Source: CAG-533 sp964589375
Lineage (GTDB): Bacteria > Bacillota_I > Bacilli_A > RF39 > UBA660
NCBI GenBank assembly: GCA_964589375.1
Contig: CAZPSA010000066.1
Span: forward strand, 1-5,498
Direction: 5' to 3'
Length of the DNA stretch: 5,498 nucleotides
The position numbers and the translations under genes were made by a program. The notes beneath the pieces were generated by a model. It searched no databases, was not told where the DNA came from, and was given only the letters and a program-made list of their open reading frames with translations. This document shows, piece after piece, positions 5,495 to 5,498 of the stretch; within the stretch, counting starts at the first letter, position 1; each line of letters begins with the position of its first letter.

Positions 5495-5498
5495 AATA

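Overview
The window comes from a low-GC, AT-rich bacterium that is most likely a member of the Firmicutes (Bacillota). It may belong to an uncultured or gut-associated Bacilli or Erysipelotrichia-like lineage. This rests on strong AGGAGG ribosome-binding sites, a T-box riboswitch ahead of an aminoacyl-tRNA synthetase gene, sigma-A type promoters (TTGACA, 17 bp, TATAAT), U-tailed intrinsic terminators and an rplM-rpsI ribosomal protein pair. The standard genetic code fits. All five protein genes lie on the minus strand, so transcription runs from right to left.

Layout in the direction of transcription. At the right edge (about 5417-5498) is non-coding DNA with two imperfect 22-bp direct repeats, which may be the end of an insertion sequence lying mostly outside the window. 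A near-consensus promoter then drives rplM (L13) and rpsI (S9), which are 8 bp apart and end at an intrinsic terminator. Next is a 142-residue, two-helix membrane protein of unknown function with a GTG start. A very tight junction follows, in which that gene's stop codon lies in an AT palindrome next to the lysS promoter. The lysS promoter feeds a leader of about 220 nt that is a T-box riboswitch with a proposed AAA (lysine) specifier and a 14-bp attenuator stem. lysS encodes a lysyl-tRNA synthetase carrying an extra C-terminal EMAPII/Trbp111-type tRNA-binding domain, and it ends at a terminator. Last is a YfcC/DcuC-type transporter gene with its own extended -10 promoter and terminator. The left 130 bp are non-coding and include a G/C-rich stretch of unclear origin.

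The genes form four separate transcription units. rplM-rpsI and lysS are housekeeping translation genes, and lysS is expected to be induced when tRNA-Lys is uncharged. The transporter could import an amino acid, peptide or carboxylate, but its substrate cannot be read from the sequence. No CRISPR array, defence system, tRNA or rRNA gene is visible. The points most worth attention are the LysRS fusion, its lysine T-box, and the repeats at the right edge. The window otherwise looks like ordinary core genome, and I do not see a clearly new biological system in it.
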